Shown here piece after piece: positions 35,970-44,374 of a DNA stretch of 64,000 nt. The stretch lies in assembly GCA_051418055.1 (NCBI GenBank), contig JBPRGH010000007.1, positions 62,001 through 126,000 on the forward strand. The letters run 5' to 3'. This DNA is from JBPRGH01 sp051418055 (GTDB lineage Bacteria; Bacteroidota; Bacteroidia; Cytophagales; Cyclobacteriaceae). The notes beneath the pieces are model-generated. The model ran no database searches. It was not told the DNA's origin and worked only from the letters and a program-made list of their open reading frames with translations. Within the stretch, counting starts at the first letter, position 1; every line of letters starts with the position of its first letter. The position numbers and the translations under genes are program-made.

Positions 35970-36719
35970 ATGGAGTGGATGAATCTTGGGCTTGCCGTGG
36001 GGGCAGGTGTATTTGCCGGGTTTGTAAATACTGTTGCAGGGGGTGGTTCTTTACTCACTTTACCACTGTTAATTTTTCTCGGCCTGCCACCGGCAGCAGC
36101 TAATGCTACGAACAGAGTAGCTATTTTCGTACAGAATATTGCCAGTGTAAGTGCATTTCAGAGACAACAGCTGGTAAACTGGAAGCTTTCAATTCCACTT
36201 GGTATTTCCGCTTTGGTAGGCGCTACATTAGGCGCACGGTTTTCTATTACACTTGATGAGGATACCTTTAACAGAGTCATTGCCATCATTATAGTGCTGG
36301 TGGTAGTGATGATGCTCTTCAAATCAAAAACATATTCACCGGAGCAGGCAATTGCGAAAAAATCAAACGTTGTTGGTATCATTATTTTCTTTTTTGTAGG
36401 AATTTATGGCGGCTTTATTCAGGCAGGTGTTGGATTTTTAATGATGGCTGCTTTAAACAGATATTACAAAATTGACCTGGTGAGAACAAATGCCATAAAA
36501 GTGACAGTTGCATTAATCTATACAGCTGCTGCACTGGCAGTTTTTATCTGGGCAGACCTTATCGACTGGAAATTTGGTTTGGCATTAGCCGCCGGAAATG
36601 CTGCCGGAGCCTGGTGGGCAAGCTACTGGTCAGTACAAAAAGGAGAAAAAGGGATACGTATAGTGGTAGCCGTTATGGCACTGGCTATGGCAGTGAAGCT
36701 TTGGATCGATACTAATTAA
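35970..36719 (+). CDS. TauE/SafE family membrane transporter (sulfite exporter-like)
   Basis: 249 residues with about eight hydrophobic helices. The opening AGVFAGFVNTVAGGGSLLTLPLLIFLGLPPAAANATNR is the family signature, repeated in the second half as VGIYGGFIQAGVGFLMMAAL. Members move sulfite, sulfoacetate or other organosulfur anions across the inner membrane; the substrate here is not known. It follows the secreted unknown by three bases, so their functions may be linked. A terminator hairpin follows. Confidence 0.9.
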   Translation: MEWMNLGLAVGAGVFAGFVNTVAGGGSLLTLPLLIFLGLPPAAANATNRVAIFVQNIASVSAFQRQQLVNWKLSIPLGISALVGATLGARFSITLDEDTFNRVIAIIIVLVVVMMLFKSKTYSPEQAIAKKSNVVGIIIFFFVGIYGGFIQAGVGFLMMAALNRYYKIDLVRTNAIKVTVALIYTAAALAVFIWADLIDWKFGLALAAGNAAGAWWASYWSVQKGEKGIRIVVAVMALAMAVKLWIDTN

Positions 36720-36729
36720 AATTTATTTT

Positions 36730-36758
36730 AAAGCCAAATCTCCATATCTGTTGGCTTT
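36730..36758 (+). terminator. Rho-independent terminator after the TauE-like gene
   Basis: AAAGCCAA / TTGGCTTT, an 8-bp stem with a 13-base loop, followed by a short T tract, 11 bases after the stop codon. Confidence 0.65.
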
Positions 36759-36864
36759 TCCATCTTTAAAAAAATAAACTCCGGGATTAAATACAGTGTT
36801 TTTACGTTCTACTTTATTCAGGATACTATTACCAATCAATAAAATCTACACCATCAATAAAAAG

Positions 36865-37299
36865 ATGATAACTATGAAAGCAGTAAAAATATTTATGACC
36901 TTGCTTTTCTTTAGCTCCATGACATACGCTCAGACCGGGAAAATGGTAATTAAAGTTACGGGAATAAAAAAGAATGATGGCGCCATTGCCATAGCTTTAT
37001 TTAATGATCCGGAGACTTTTCTAAAAGAATCCTATGATAATTATTACTATGAGATTGAGGGATCCACGATGACAATTGAAATACCTGATCTGCCTCCAGG
37101 AAGATATGCAGTAAGCCTTTTTCATGATATAAATAGCAACAAAAAAATGGATAAAAATTTTATAGGTATTCCTAAAGAACCTTTTGGATTTGGGAATAAT
37201 GCTATGGGAATGTTTGGCCCTCCTGGTTTCAATGATTCAAGTATAGGAATTAAACCAAATCAAACAAGCCGGACTGAGATACGGCTAAAAGAAATGTAA
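36865..37299 (+). CDS. DUF2141 domain exported protein
   Basis: About 145 residues from the ATG at 36865 (MITMKAVKIF), or 142 from the ATG at 36874. An upstream ATG at 36796 would put 23 extra residues before the signal peptide, so I reject it. The mature protein matches DUF2141: VIKVTGIKKNDGAIAIALFND, then YAVSLFHDINSNKKMDKNFIGIPKEPFGFGNNA. These small secreted beta-rich proteins are common in Bacteroidota and have no known activity. It stands between a terminator and a long repeat-rich intergenic region. Confidence 0.85.
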   Translation: MITMKAVKIFMTLLFFSSMTYAQTGKMVIKVTGIKKNDGAIAIALFNDPETFLKESYDNYYYEIEGSTMTIEIPDLPPGRYAVSLFHDINSNKKMDKNFIGIPKEPFGFGNNAMGMFGPPGFNDSSIGIKPNQTSRTEIRLKEM

Positions 37300-37338
37300 T
37301 TGGCAACTCTCCCCTCTCCGATCATATCGACGACAGGA

Positions 37339-37460
37339 GATATTTTTCTCCTCGATTGGCAGTACACGTTAATAGAGGCGTAAGATTTCTCACTGCGCAA
37401 ATCTGTTTGTAAAAAGCTTTAGGTTTGCTAAGCTACGTTCGAAATGACGGTGTTTTTTAG
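37339..37460 (+). repeat. Direct repeat copy 1 (about 122 bases)
   Basis: Runs from GATATTTTTCTCCTCGATT to TGACGGTGTTTTTTAG and matches 37704-37824 over nearly its full length. Shared blocks are GCAGTACA, TAAGATTTCTCACTGCGCAA and AAGCTACGTTCGAAA. Confidence 0.85.
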
Positions 37461-37494
37461 TCGGTTGGGTATTAAATAAACCTCCTCTCCAGTC

Positions 37495-37515
37495 ATCCTG
37501 AATTTAGTTCAGGAT
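37495..37515. repeat. Palindromic element ATCCTGAA-5-TTCAGGAT
   Basis: Perfect 8-bp inverted repeat with a 5-base loop. It has the same stem length and loop length as the element at 37661-37681 and shares the inner CTGAA/TTCAG core. Confidence 0.75.
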
Positions 37516-37660
37516 CTAAAACCACTGTATGAACATAACCAACAACACCGGAATAGGACCACAAAAGAAGATATCAGAAGCTGAGGGTTAGATATCCTCT
37601 GAATAACAGGTTATTTGAAAACCATGAGCTAATACAACTAATTCAGCTCCGCGACAATAG

Positions 37661-37681
37661 AAGCTGAAATAAATTCAGCTT
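37661..37681. repeat. Palindromic element AAGCTGAA-5-TTCAGCTT
   Basis: Perfect 8-bp inverted repeat with a 5-base loop, same architecture as the element at 37495-37515. It lies just before direct repeat copy 2. Confidence 0.75.
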
Positions 37682-37703
37682 GACGGTGTGGGAGAGACAG
37701 GTA

Positions 37704-37824
37704 GATATCTTACTCCTCGATTAGCAGTACATGTTAATAGATGTGTAAGATTTCTCACTGCGCAAATTTGTTAGTGATAAGCGTAAGGTCTGGTAAGCTA
37801 CGTTCGAAAGGACAGGATTTTTTA
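37704..37824 (+). repeat. Direct repeat copy 2 (about 121 bases)
   Basis: Diverged copy of 37339-37460, same orientation, about 365 bases downstream. Differences are scattered substitutions, so the duplication is not recent. Confidence 0.85.
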
Positions 37825-38043
37825 ATTATTGCGGGGTATTTTATCCCTTCACCATCATGCTAATCATAATGGATATATTGAACGGATAGAAAAATTTATC
37901 AAGATGCTAAAACCAGATATAAATAACTGTTAAACCTAAATCAGTAATTCGTCCGCTAACGCACATTTTAGTAACAGTAACGTACACCACAATTTTTTTA
38001 AAATACCCTTATGCATCATATGAAGGCTTTAATACTGTGGCAT

Positions 38044-38051
38044 TACCTTTG
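38044..38051 (+). promoter_or_regulatory. Bacteroidota -7 box for the ABC permease gene
   Basis: TACCTTTG followed by TA, 17 bases before the ATG at 38069. No clear -33 element at the usual spacing. Confidence 0.5.
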
Positions 38052-38068
38052 TATTTTAGAATTCTATC

Positions 38069-40501
38069 ATGATAAAGAATTATCTGAAAACTGCCTGGAG
38101 AAGCCTAAAAAGTTCAAAAATTTTTACCAGTATAAAAATTTTAGGATTGGCCCTGGGAATCATTATATCCGTACCTATCTTTCTTATTATTCAAGATGAA
38201 CTGGCTTTTGATAATTTCCATCATAAGAAAGACAGGATCTATCGTGCCTGGGTTGATGAAGAATATGGTGACGGGATAGATTATTTAAGTACCGTCACTC
38301 CAAAAAAACTTGGAAGCGCATTAAAGAATAATATACCTGAGGTTGAGGCCTTTACACGATTAGAAGACTTTCAGGATTATATTGAGCATGGAAATGAACT
38401 TTTCAGTGAGCGTTTTACACTTGTAGACCCTGTATTCTTCAATATTTTTGATTTTGAAATTCGATCAGGATCTACAAATAAAATATTTCAGGATAATTAT
38501 GAAATAGTATTAAGTGCTGATGCTTCTGAAAAATATTTTGGTAATGACAACCCTATAGGTAAAACTTTAAAGATCCGTCTAACCGACGGTTTTGAGGAGT
38601 TTAAAGTTGTCGCAGTACTTGAAAACCCACCATTTAATTCAAGTATCAACTATGATATTTTAATGCCTTTTGAAAACATCAGAAAAAGAGTTTCTGAAAA
38701 TAGTATGCAAAGCTGGTTCAGTATTTCCTGTGAGACCTATGTGCTGCTAAATGAATATGCTGATGTCTCTTCAGCAGAAAGCAAGTTTGCAGGTATGTTA
38801 AAAAATGAAATAGGTGAAAATTATACACCGGGAAGTTATGTTGTAGGACTTCAACCTTTAACTGATATTCATTTAAACACAGATCTTCCTGCCGGAATAG
38901 CACCCGTTAGTGATCCAAAATATAGTGTAATATTAGGCGCCATAGCAATTCTTGTACTACTCCTTGGTGGCATTAATTTTATGACACTTGCATTAGGCAA
39001 AAGCCTTTCCAGATCTAAAGAAGTAGGGGTAAGAAAAGTGGTTGGTGCCAGTAAATCACAAATACGAAATCAATTTTTGGGAGAAGCTTTCCTTTCTACA
39101 TTCATTGCTGTAGTAATGAGTATTTGCTTATTACCACTTCTATTGCCGAAATTTCAGGAATTATCCGGAAGAGAACTTGATCTAAACCCTACATTTCTTA
39201 ATATAATTTTTATTATAATTCTTCTACTTATACTTACCCTTTTCTCTGGAAGCTATCCTGCCTTAATTGTCTCAAAGATGAAGCCTGCTTTGATTGTTAA
39301 AGGAAGTACAAAATCAGGTGTTGGTAAACAGAACTTATTGCGCTGGTTAATAGGTGCTCAACTCGTACTTTCTTTATTCCTCATCTCATGTACATTAATA
39401 ATGAAAAACCAGCTCAATTTTTTACAGGAGAAAAATTTAGGTTTTGATAGTGATCAGGTCGCAGTGGTAAATATTAACACATCGAATTCTATATCAATGA
39501 CGGCATCTTTTGAGAAAGCACAATTACTAAAAAATGAGTTGGAAAAAGAGTCTGCAATTAAAAATTTAGCTTTTGCTGCACAAAATTTTAATGGAGCCCC
39601 CTGGATTAGTGTTAGTTTCCCAGATGCAAAAAGTACCACTCATTCATTTTCTTTTAATGTCGTCTCTCCGGAATTTATTCCAATGATGGATATTCCGATC
39701 ATTGAAGGGCAAAATTTTTCAGGTTGGGAAGGACAAAATAAAAATAGCATTATAGTAAATGAGTCTTTTGCAAAACATTTTGGTTGGGAAGATCCTATAG
39801 GAAAAAGCATTCCCGGGCCCCAATTTCCTCCACATGAGGTAATAGGTGTGGTTAAGGATTTTCATTTTATGTCTTTGCATAATGAAATTCAGCCGTTGGC
39901 ATTAGTCATTAATCCTACCATTATATTCAGTGGTGTAAATAACGTGAGCGTTAACCAGAGTACATCACCTAAAGCATTTATCGAGCTACATGGTGGGCAA
40001 GTCGCAAATGGAATTGAAACAATTAAAGCTGCGTGGGAAAAAGTATATCCCTCAGAGCCTTTTGCCTTTTCGTTTCTTGATGAAACACTTCAGAGACAAT
40101 ATGAGGAAGAACAGCAGTTAGGCGAAATTGTAACAGGTGCAGCTATTCTTGCTATAGTAATTGCTGGCATGGGTCTCTTTGGCTTATCTTCATTGATCAT
40201 CAACAGAAGGACCAGGGAAATCGGGATCAGAAAAGTATTAGGTGCCGAAACTGCAGATATAACTTTCATGTTCACCAAAGAATTTTTATTGATATCATTT
40301 ACTGCACTGATTTTGGCAATTCCTTTATGTCTGTATGTAATGCAAAACTGGCTGCAGGAGTTTCAGTATAAAGTTGATGTAAATGCCGGGGTTTTTCTTT
40401 TAACAGGAGTGTTGGCTATTTTAGTGTGCCTTATTACAGTTACCACCCAATCCTTTAGAGCGGCATTACAAAATCCGGTAGATACCATTGGAAGTGAGTA
40501 A
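38069..40501 (+). CDS. ABC transporter permease, two MacB/FtsX modules
   Basis: 810 residues. Two repeats of the same unit are visible: an N-terminal membrane helix (ILGLALGIIISVPIFLII), a periplasmic MacB-like core domain (ending near 270), three FtsX-type helices with GVRKVVGASKSQIRNQFLGEAF, then a second helix near 430, a second periplasmic domain and the closing IGIRKVLGAETADITFMFTKEF. Such permeases belong to the type VII (MacB/LolE-like) ABC superfamily, which moves molecules in the periplasm by mechanotransmission. No ATPase or adaptor gene is adjacent, so the partner must be elsewhere. The substrate is unknown; Bacteroidota carry many of these paralogues. Confidence 0.92.
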   Translation: MIKNYLKTAWRSLKSSKIFTSIKILGLALGIIISVPIFLIIQDELAFDNFHHKKDRIYRAWVDEEYGDGIDYLSTVTPKKLGSALKNNIPEVEAFTRLEDFQDYIEHGNELFSERFTLVDPVFFNIFDFEIRSGSTNKIFQDNYEIVLSADASEKYFGNDNPIGKTLKIRLTDGFEEFKVVAVLENPPFNSSINYDILMPFENIRKRVSENSMQSWFSISCETYVLLNEYADVSSAESKFAGMLKNEIGENYTPGSYVVGLQPLTDIHLNTDLPAGIAPVSDPKYSVILGAIAILVLLLGGINFMTLALGKSLSRSKEVGVRKVVGASKSQIRNQFLGEAFLSTFIAVVMSICLLPLLLPKFQELSGRELDLNPTFLNIIFIIILLLILTLFSGSYPALIVSKMKPALIVKGSTKSGVGKQNLLRWLIGAQLVLSLFLISCTLIMKNQLNFLQEKNLGFDSDQVAVVNINTSNSISMTASFEKAQLLKNELEKESAIKNLAFAAQNFNGAPWISVSFPDAKSTTHSFSFNVVSPEFIPMMDIPIIEGQNFSGWEGQNKNSIIVNESFAKHFGWEDPIGKSIPGPQFPPHEVIGVVKDFHFMSLHNEIQPLALVINPTIIFSGVNNVSVNQSTSPKAFIELHGGQVANGIETIKAAWEKVYPSEPFAFSFLDETLQRQYEEEQQLGEIVTGAAILAIVIAGMGLFGLSSLIINRRTREIGIRKVLGAETADITFMFTKEFLLISFTALILAIPLCLYVMQNWLQEFQYKVDVNAGVFLLTGVLAILVCLITVTTQSFRAALQNPVDTIGSE

Positions 40502-40528
40502 AAATTTAATTTTTTCTGTGTGAACTCC

Positions 40529-40969
40529 TTAATTCTTTTTTCTTTTTTCACACTCACTCATCATCCTGTCTACCTCTTTAACATTGATCATTCCTTTACC
40601 ATGTTCCCATGAGTTATAAATATAAGTAAGGATCTCGGCAATCTCCAGATTTGTAAGAGTAGGATTTCCCGGCATAGGTTGGGTATAGGTGATGCCATTT
40701 ACAACAACAGGCTCAGTGCGGCCATAACGGATCATACAGGCAACCTCATTGAGGTTGTTTTCCATAAAATCCGATTTATTTAAAGGAGGGTAAAGCTTAG
40801 CCAGCCCCTCTCCTTCCGGCTGATGACAGGCGCTGCAATGCTGAATATATAATCCTTTACCTGCAATCATATACTGTTGCATCTTAAGGTTTTCCTGACG
40901 ATCCTCCTGCTGTTTTCCGGAACAGGAGAATAAAAATATTACCGCTAAGAATAAATAATTAGCCTGCAT
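40529..40969 (-). CDS. Lipoprotein c-type cytochrome
   Basis: 146 residues. A lipobox (FLFSCSGKQ, C16) lipidates the N-terminus. The haem site CSACH (C45, C48, H49) lies in IQHCSACHQPEGEGLAKLYPPL, and TQPMPGNPTLT supplies the likely distal methionine. A single-domain cytochrome c carrying electrons in the periplasm, probably between respiratory complexes. The gene is last of a three-gene operon with SCO and HemJ-like genes (11-base overlap), so haem and copper-oxidase biogenesis are linked on one transcript. Confidence 0.9.
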   Translation of the reverse strand: MQANYLFLAVIFLFSCSGKQQEDRQENLKMQQYMIAGKGLYIQHCSACHQPEGEGLAKLYPPLNKSDFMENNLNEVACMIRYGRTEPVVVNGITYTQPMPGNPTLTNLEIAEILTYIYNSWEHGKGMINVKEVDRMMSECEKRKKN

Positions 40970-41615
40970 TCTCCTTTTTAAGGTTGTTCAGATCTTTTAA
41001 CAGATCATTAACTTCAACGGGATTTGTCCCGTCATATACTCCTCTGATATGACCTTCCTTATCCACCAGGAGAAATGCACCACTATGGATATACCCACCG
41101 GGTTCTGTGGGATCTTCGATTGCAGTGACCATATAAGAAGTTTGGCCTAGTTTGTAAATTTCTTCCTTCTTCCCTGTTAAAAAATGCCATTTGTCACTAG
41201 TGACACCCAGCTGGTCAGCGAAATCTTTTAGTAATGCTACTGAATCGTATTCCGGATCAATAGTATGAGAAAGTATAAGCACATCATTATCGTCCTGTAT
41301 GGAATCATATACACGCAACATCTGTGTTTTCATTTTAGGACAAAGTGTAGGGCATGACGTAAAGAAAAAATCAGCTACATAAATTTTCCCCTTTACATCT
41401 TCATTCGAAATAATCAAGCTATCCTGATTTACCAGTTTGAATTCACCTACTGTGTGTTTAACAGTGTCCACTGTACCATCGTCCTTATCTATCAGCTGGT
41501 ACTGTCCAAGGTAAGGTAGCTTTTGATCCTGGTCTGCATACATGGCACCATGCATATCCTTATTGCTGCAGGATGCTATAATAAACAGAACCACTATAAA
41601 ATTAATTATTCGCAT
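40959..41615 (-). CDS. SCO family lipoprotein (copper delivery to cytochrome oxidase)
   Basis: 218 residues. Lipobox IIASCSNKD (C16) and a thioredoxin-like fold with the copper/redox motif FFTSCPTLCPKM (C88, C92), plus the copper-binding histidine in GGYIHSGAF and LSHTIDPEYDS in the middle. SCO proteins insert copper into the Cu-A site of cytochrome c oxidase at the periplasmic face. It overlaps the HemJ-like gene by 14 bases and the cytochrome c gene by 11, so all three are translated together. Confidence 0.93.
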   Translation of the reverse strand: MRIINFIVVLFIIASCSNKDMHGAMYADQDQKLPYLGQYQLIDKDDGTVDTVKHTVGEFKLVNQDSLIISNEDVKGKIYVADFFFTSCPTLCPKMKTQMLRVYDSIQDDNDVLILSHTIDPEYDSVALLKDFADQLGVTSDKWHFLTGKKEEIYKLGQTSYMVTAIEDPTEPGGYIHSGAFLLVDKEGHIRGVYDGTNPVEVNDLLKDLNNLKKENAG

Positions 41616-42141
41616 TTCTATATTTCTTGTAAATTTTTATTGCTATAACTAACACTAAAGTAAAAAGAATAAGTCCCGCCAAACCATAAATCATACTCAT
41701 GGCACTCTTTAATACAATAACAAAAACTATCCCAACCAAGAATAAAGTAGCTACTTCATTAAAATATCTCAGGCCCTGAGAGCTCATAGGGTATTGCCCG
41801 TTCATTAATTTTTTATATAAATGGTGGCAATAAAAATGATAAACATATAATAGAAGGACCAGGAAAAGCTTTATGTGCATAAACCCCAACTGCAGATAAT
41901 GGGGAACAAGAAGCAGTGTCCACACTCCAAAAATTAATGTCAGTATGGCGGAAGGCCATGTTATACCCAACCAAAGACGGCGCATATTCCGTTGATACTC
42001 CGGTACGAGCACCTTCCTTTCCTCTTCCGGCCTGTCTGCTGATTCTGTCAAATAAATGAAGATCCTTACAATATAAAAAAGACCTGCAAACCAGGTGACA
42101 ATAAAAATTATATGTAAGGCTTTAAGGTATAGAAATTCCAC
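41602..42141 (-). CDS. hemJ: HemJ-like protoporphyrinogen oxidase (CopD-related membrane protein)
   Basis: 179 residues with four or more membrane helices. It opens LKALHIIFIVTWFAGLFYIVR, with the conserved His in the first helix, and has NMRRLWLGITWP and a helix with KLFLVLLLYVYHFYCHHLYKK, as in the HemJ family that oxidises protoporphyrinogen IX. It uses a GTG start at 42141 (MEFLYLK). A CopD-type copper-export function is the alternative for this fold; the haem context (SCO, cytochrome c) favours HemJ. First gene of a three-gene operon, with a promoter overlapping its leader. Confidence 0.82.
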   Translation of the reverse strand: MEFLYLKALHIIFIVTWFAGLFYIVRIFIYLTESADRPEEERKVLVPEYQRNMRRLWLGITWPSAILTLIFGVWTLLLVPHYLQLGFMHIKLFLVLLLYVYHFYCHHLYKKLMNGQYPMSSQGLRYFNEVATLFLVGIVFVIVLKSAMSMIYGLAGLILFTLVLVIAIKIYKKYRNANN

Positions 42142-42146
42142 GGGTG

Positions 42147-42179
42147 CAAAAATAGATAAGAAAACCTTACCATCACAAA
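42147..42179 (-). promoter_or_regulatory. Promoter of the hemJ-SCO-cytochrome operon
   Basis: On the minus strand TTTG (42179-42176) and TATTTTTG (42154-42147) are 21 bases apart. The GTG start follows six bases after the -7 box, which implies an almost leaderless message. Confidence 0.6.
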
Positions 42180-43006
42180 CTTGCGTAGGGTTCAGATTTA
42201 CGTGTAATCACTTCAAAATCATCATCTTCACGAATTACTGCACCTGCGGGATCAACTACGGTTGCATGTTGTCCAAAAACAATTTTATCATCTATTTTTT
42301 GCTTACTAAGAGTAAGGAGAGGTTCTCTCCCTGCCTCACCTGTTGCAGGATCAATGGTGGTTACTTTACATCTTGCACAAGGTTTTAAACCACGGAATTC
42401 ATATCCACCAATCAAAATATCCTTCCAATAATATTCTTCATATGGCTCACCCCCTTCTACTACTATATTGGGCCTAAAACGGATCATTTCCATCGAATGG
42501 TCAACTTTTGAATTAAGATCATTCAGAGATGCTGCGCCAACAATCAGTAATGGGCATTCATCTGCGAAACTTACGTATTCATTATCAATTGACCATTTTG
42601 GATCAATAGGACGCCTAACCTCATCAGGCATATAAACGAGCTTTACATCTTTACCTAAGCATTCACTAAACCAATCATTTGCTTCCAGGCTCAACTCATA
42701 AGCCTCGACAACATCATCCCATATCATTACTTCTATTTTATCTTTGTAAAGCTGAGGGTGTAAAGAAAGTGTATAGCTCTTCGAAGTTCTGCTATCAGTA
42801 ACAATTAATTTATCGTTGGTAATTCTTGTTTGAAGGAATACTAAATCACTAATCTGTCGTTGAGAAACAAAGCCATTGTTACTATCGACCAGCATCCATC
42901 GACGGTCATATTGTAAACCTCTTTGTTCAACTTTTGCACTCTTTACCCGTACACCCATTAGAGATTTTATTGGATATATATACAGTTGACTGACCTTTAA
43001 AGACAT
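42173..43006 (-). CDS. MOSC domain protein
   Basis: 277 residues. The N-terminal beta barrel begins VSQLYIYPIKSLMGVRV; the catalytic segment reads LKPCARCKVTTIDPATGEAG, where the Cys in PCARC is the expected sulfur carrier of MOSC proteins, followed by GREPLLTL and FGQHATVV. MOSC proteins deliver or use sulfur for the molybdenum cofactor or related chemistry. It is transcribed away from the Crp/Fnr gene next door and is followed by the hemJ operon. Whether it acts alone or as a module of an amidoxime-reducing system is not decided by the sequence. Confidence 0.9.
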   Translation of the reverse strand: MSLKVSQLYIYPIKSLMGVRVKSAKVEQRGLQYDRRWMLVDSNNGFVSQRQISDLVFLQTRITNDKLIVTDSRTSKSYTLSLHPQLYKDKIEVMIWDDVVEAYELSLEANDWFSECLGKDVKLVYMPDEVRRPIDPKWSIDNEYVSFADECPLLIVGAASLNDLNSKVDHSMEMIRFRPNIVVEGGEPYEEYYWKDILIGGYEFRGLKPCARCKVTTIDPATGEAGREPLLTLSKQKIDDKIVFGQHATVVDPAGAVIREDDDFEVITRKSEPYASL

Positions 43007-43081
43007 AGATGTTGTAACATTTTTATTATATTAGTAGTACCAATATAAGCAACAAAAATTATATAGGGGGGTTTTAAAACG

Positions 43082-43759
43082 ATGGAAAATTCAAAGCTTT
43101 GGTATTTTGAAGATGTAGATCTGTATGAAATGCTATGCCCTCATAAAATTAAAGACATGGCTGAAAAGCATACATTCTCATTTTATGAAAGAAATGAATT
43201 TATCTATTTTCCGGAAGAACCTGCAAATCATATTTTTATGATTGCAGAGGGACGTGTGAAAATCGGCAGTTACATGGAGGATGGCCGGGAGATGGTAAAG
43301 GCTATTCTTTCAACCGGAGAAATTTTTGGTGAGCTGGCGCTTACAGGTGAAGAAATCCGCTCAGATTTTGCACAGGCCATGGATAGTAATACTAAAGTAT
43401 GTCCGTTAACTGTAGAGGATATGAGAGAGCTGATGTCTGCAAATAAGGAATTTGGTTTTAAGATCTATAAGCTCATCGGGATACGTCTTAAAAAATTAGA
43501 AAGAAAGCTTGAGTCGCTGGTTTTTAAAGACGCCCGCACCCGAATTGTTGAATTTTTAAAGGATGCTGCCACCTGGAAAGGGAAAAAAGTAGGTTTTGAA
43601 ACAATGATACCTACCAAACTCACCCATAAAGATATTGCAAGTCTTACAGGCACATCACGGCAAACAGTTACCACTATTTTAAATGAACTGAGAGAAAAGA
43701 ATCTTATTAATTTCGACAGAAGAAAAATTTTAATCAGAGACCTTGAAAAACTTGAGTGA
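43082..43759 (+). CDS. Crp/Fnr family transcriptional regulator
   Basis: 225 residues. The N-terminal cyclic-nucleotide-like beta barrel includes FIYFPEEPANHIFMIAEGRVKIG and GEIFGELALTGEE; the C-terminal winged helix has LTHKDIASLTGTSRQTVTTILNEL, a recognition helix of the Crp type. There is no N-terminal four-cysteine iron-sulfur cluster as in Fnr, so this is probably a Crp/NnrR-like sensor of another ligand, or an apo regulator. It is divergent from MOSC and lies near the hemJ-SCO operon, which suggests a link to respiration or redox. A near-palindrome ATGTTGTAACAT at about 43010-43021 may be its own operator. Confidence 0.92.
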   Translation: MENSKLWYFEDVDLYEMLCPHKIKDMAEKHTFSFYERNEFIYFPEEPANHIFMIAEGRVKIGSYMEDGREMVKAILSTGEIFGELALTGEEIRSDFAQAMDSNTKVCPLTVEDMRELMSANKEFGFKIYKLIGIRLKKLERKLESLVFKDARTRIVEFLKDAATWKGKKVGFETMIPTKLTHKDIASLTGTSRQTVTTILNELREKNLINFDRRKILIRDLEKLE

Positions 43760-43841
43760 TTTAATTTTGAATATTTAGTAACTAGTATTTAGTATTTACA
43801 TTTAGTCTATGGACGCAAGACTAAGGACTATGGACTAGTAA
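43760..43841. repeat. Short intergenic repeats (AGTATTT and GGACTA words)
   Basis: Directly after the Crp/Fnr stop the sequence contains ATTTAGTA words in tandem (TATTTAGTAACTAGTATTTAGTATTTA) and then near copies of GTCTATGG / GGACTATGGACTA. This is a simple-sequence intergenic pattern common in Bacteroidota. No gene. Confidence 0.5.
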
Positions 43842-44234
43842 TCATCCCATGTAATCTCCGGTCTTCGCCATGCATTCTTTGCGCTTTTTGTTGAGCTTAA
43901 TTTTCCAGAAGGGGCCATTCTTAAATAACAGACCAACTTTTACACCAAAATTATGTACAAGCCGTCCAAACTCACTACGGTTACCTGGTTGTCCCTTTGG
44001 TTGTAAAACGTATTCAAATCCCATCTCTTGGGTTACTTCTTCCATACAGCGGTTGCCAATAAGCGTTTTCTTCGGATCATTTTTTATCCAGGCTAGTAAA
44101 GATTTTTTCTTATCTTCATTTCGCTCCTTATGAAATGGCTTTAAACTTGTTTTAGAAGTAGTGCCTCCCTCATAGCTTTGGGCAAAACCATCAGCAGTAT
44201 ATAATAATAAAAATATTAAGAGCAAAACCCGCAT
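43842..44234 (-). CDS. Small secreted protein of unknown function
   Basis: 130 residues with a signal peptide (MRVLLLIFLLLYTADGFAQ). No family recognised. The mature part is basic (K, R rich), with two cysteines (RCMEEV and KECMAK) and a segment FGRLVHNFGVKVGLLFKNGPFWKIKL that could bind nucleic acid or a surface ligand. It is separated by about 140 bases from the TolC-like gene upstream and is not clearly in that operon. The protein is exported to the periplasm or beyond. Confidence 0.65.
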   Translation of the reverse strand: MRVLLLIFLLLYTADGFAQSYEGGTTSKTSLKPFHKERNEDKKKSLLAWIKNDPKKTLIGNRCMEEVTQEMGFEYVLQPKGQPGNRSEFGRLVHNFGVKVGLLFKNGPFWKIKLNKKRKECMAKTGDYMG

Positions 44235-44374
44235 CTCTCTTATGTTTCGAAGAAAAAATATTCCTGAAAATTGTATATTAAAATTTAAAAATTTTTAAAA
44301 AATTACAATTCTCTGTTTTTTATCTTCCAAAGAAACAAAAATAAAAATAAAAAGATCTGTACTACTTACATTAT

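Larger units (their letters stand above)
37300..38068. other. 769-base intergenic region with repeats
   Basis: No protein-coding frame is convincing. The region holds two diverged copies of a 120-base direct repeat, two 21-base palindromes between them, and a small AGGAGA/TCTCCT hairpin at 37335-37352 that may end DUF2141 transcription. The last 90 bases carry the promoter of the ABC permease. Base composition is richer in GC than the surrounding intergenic DNA. Confidence 0.7.

Noticed and set aside
37300..38068. Possible insertion sequence or transposase remnant
   Set aside because: Direct repeats and palindromes are present, but no transposase-like reading frame or clear terminal inverted repeats were found.
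38011..38199. 62-residue ORF at the start of the ABC permease gene
   Set aside because: Overlaps the permease in another frame; the permease frame carries the membrane signature.
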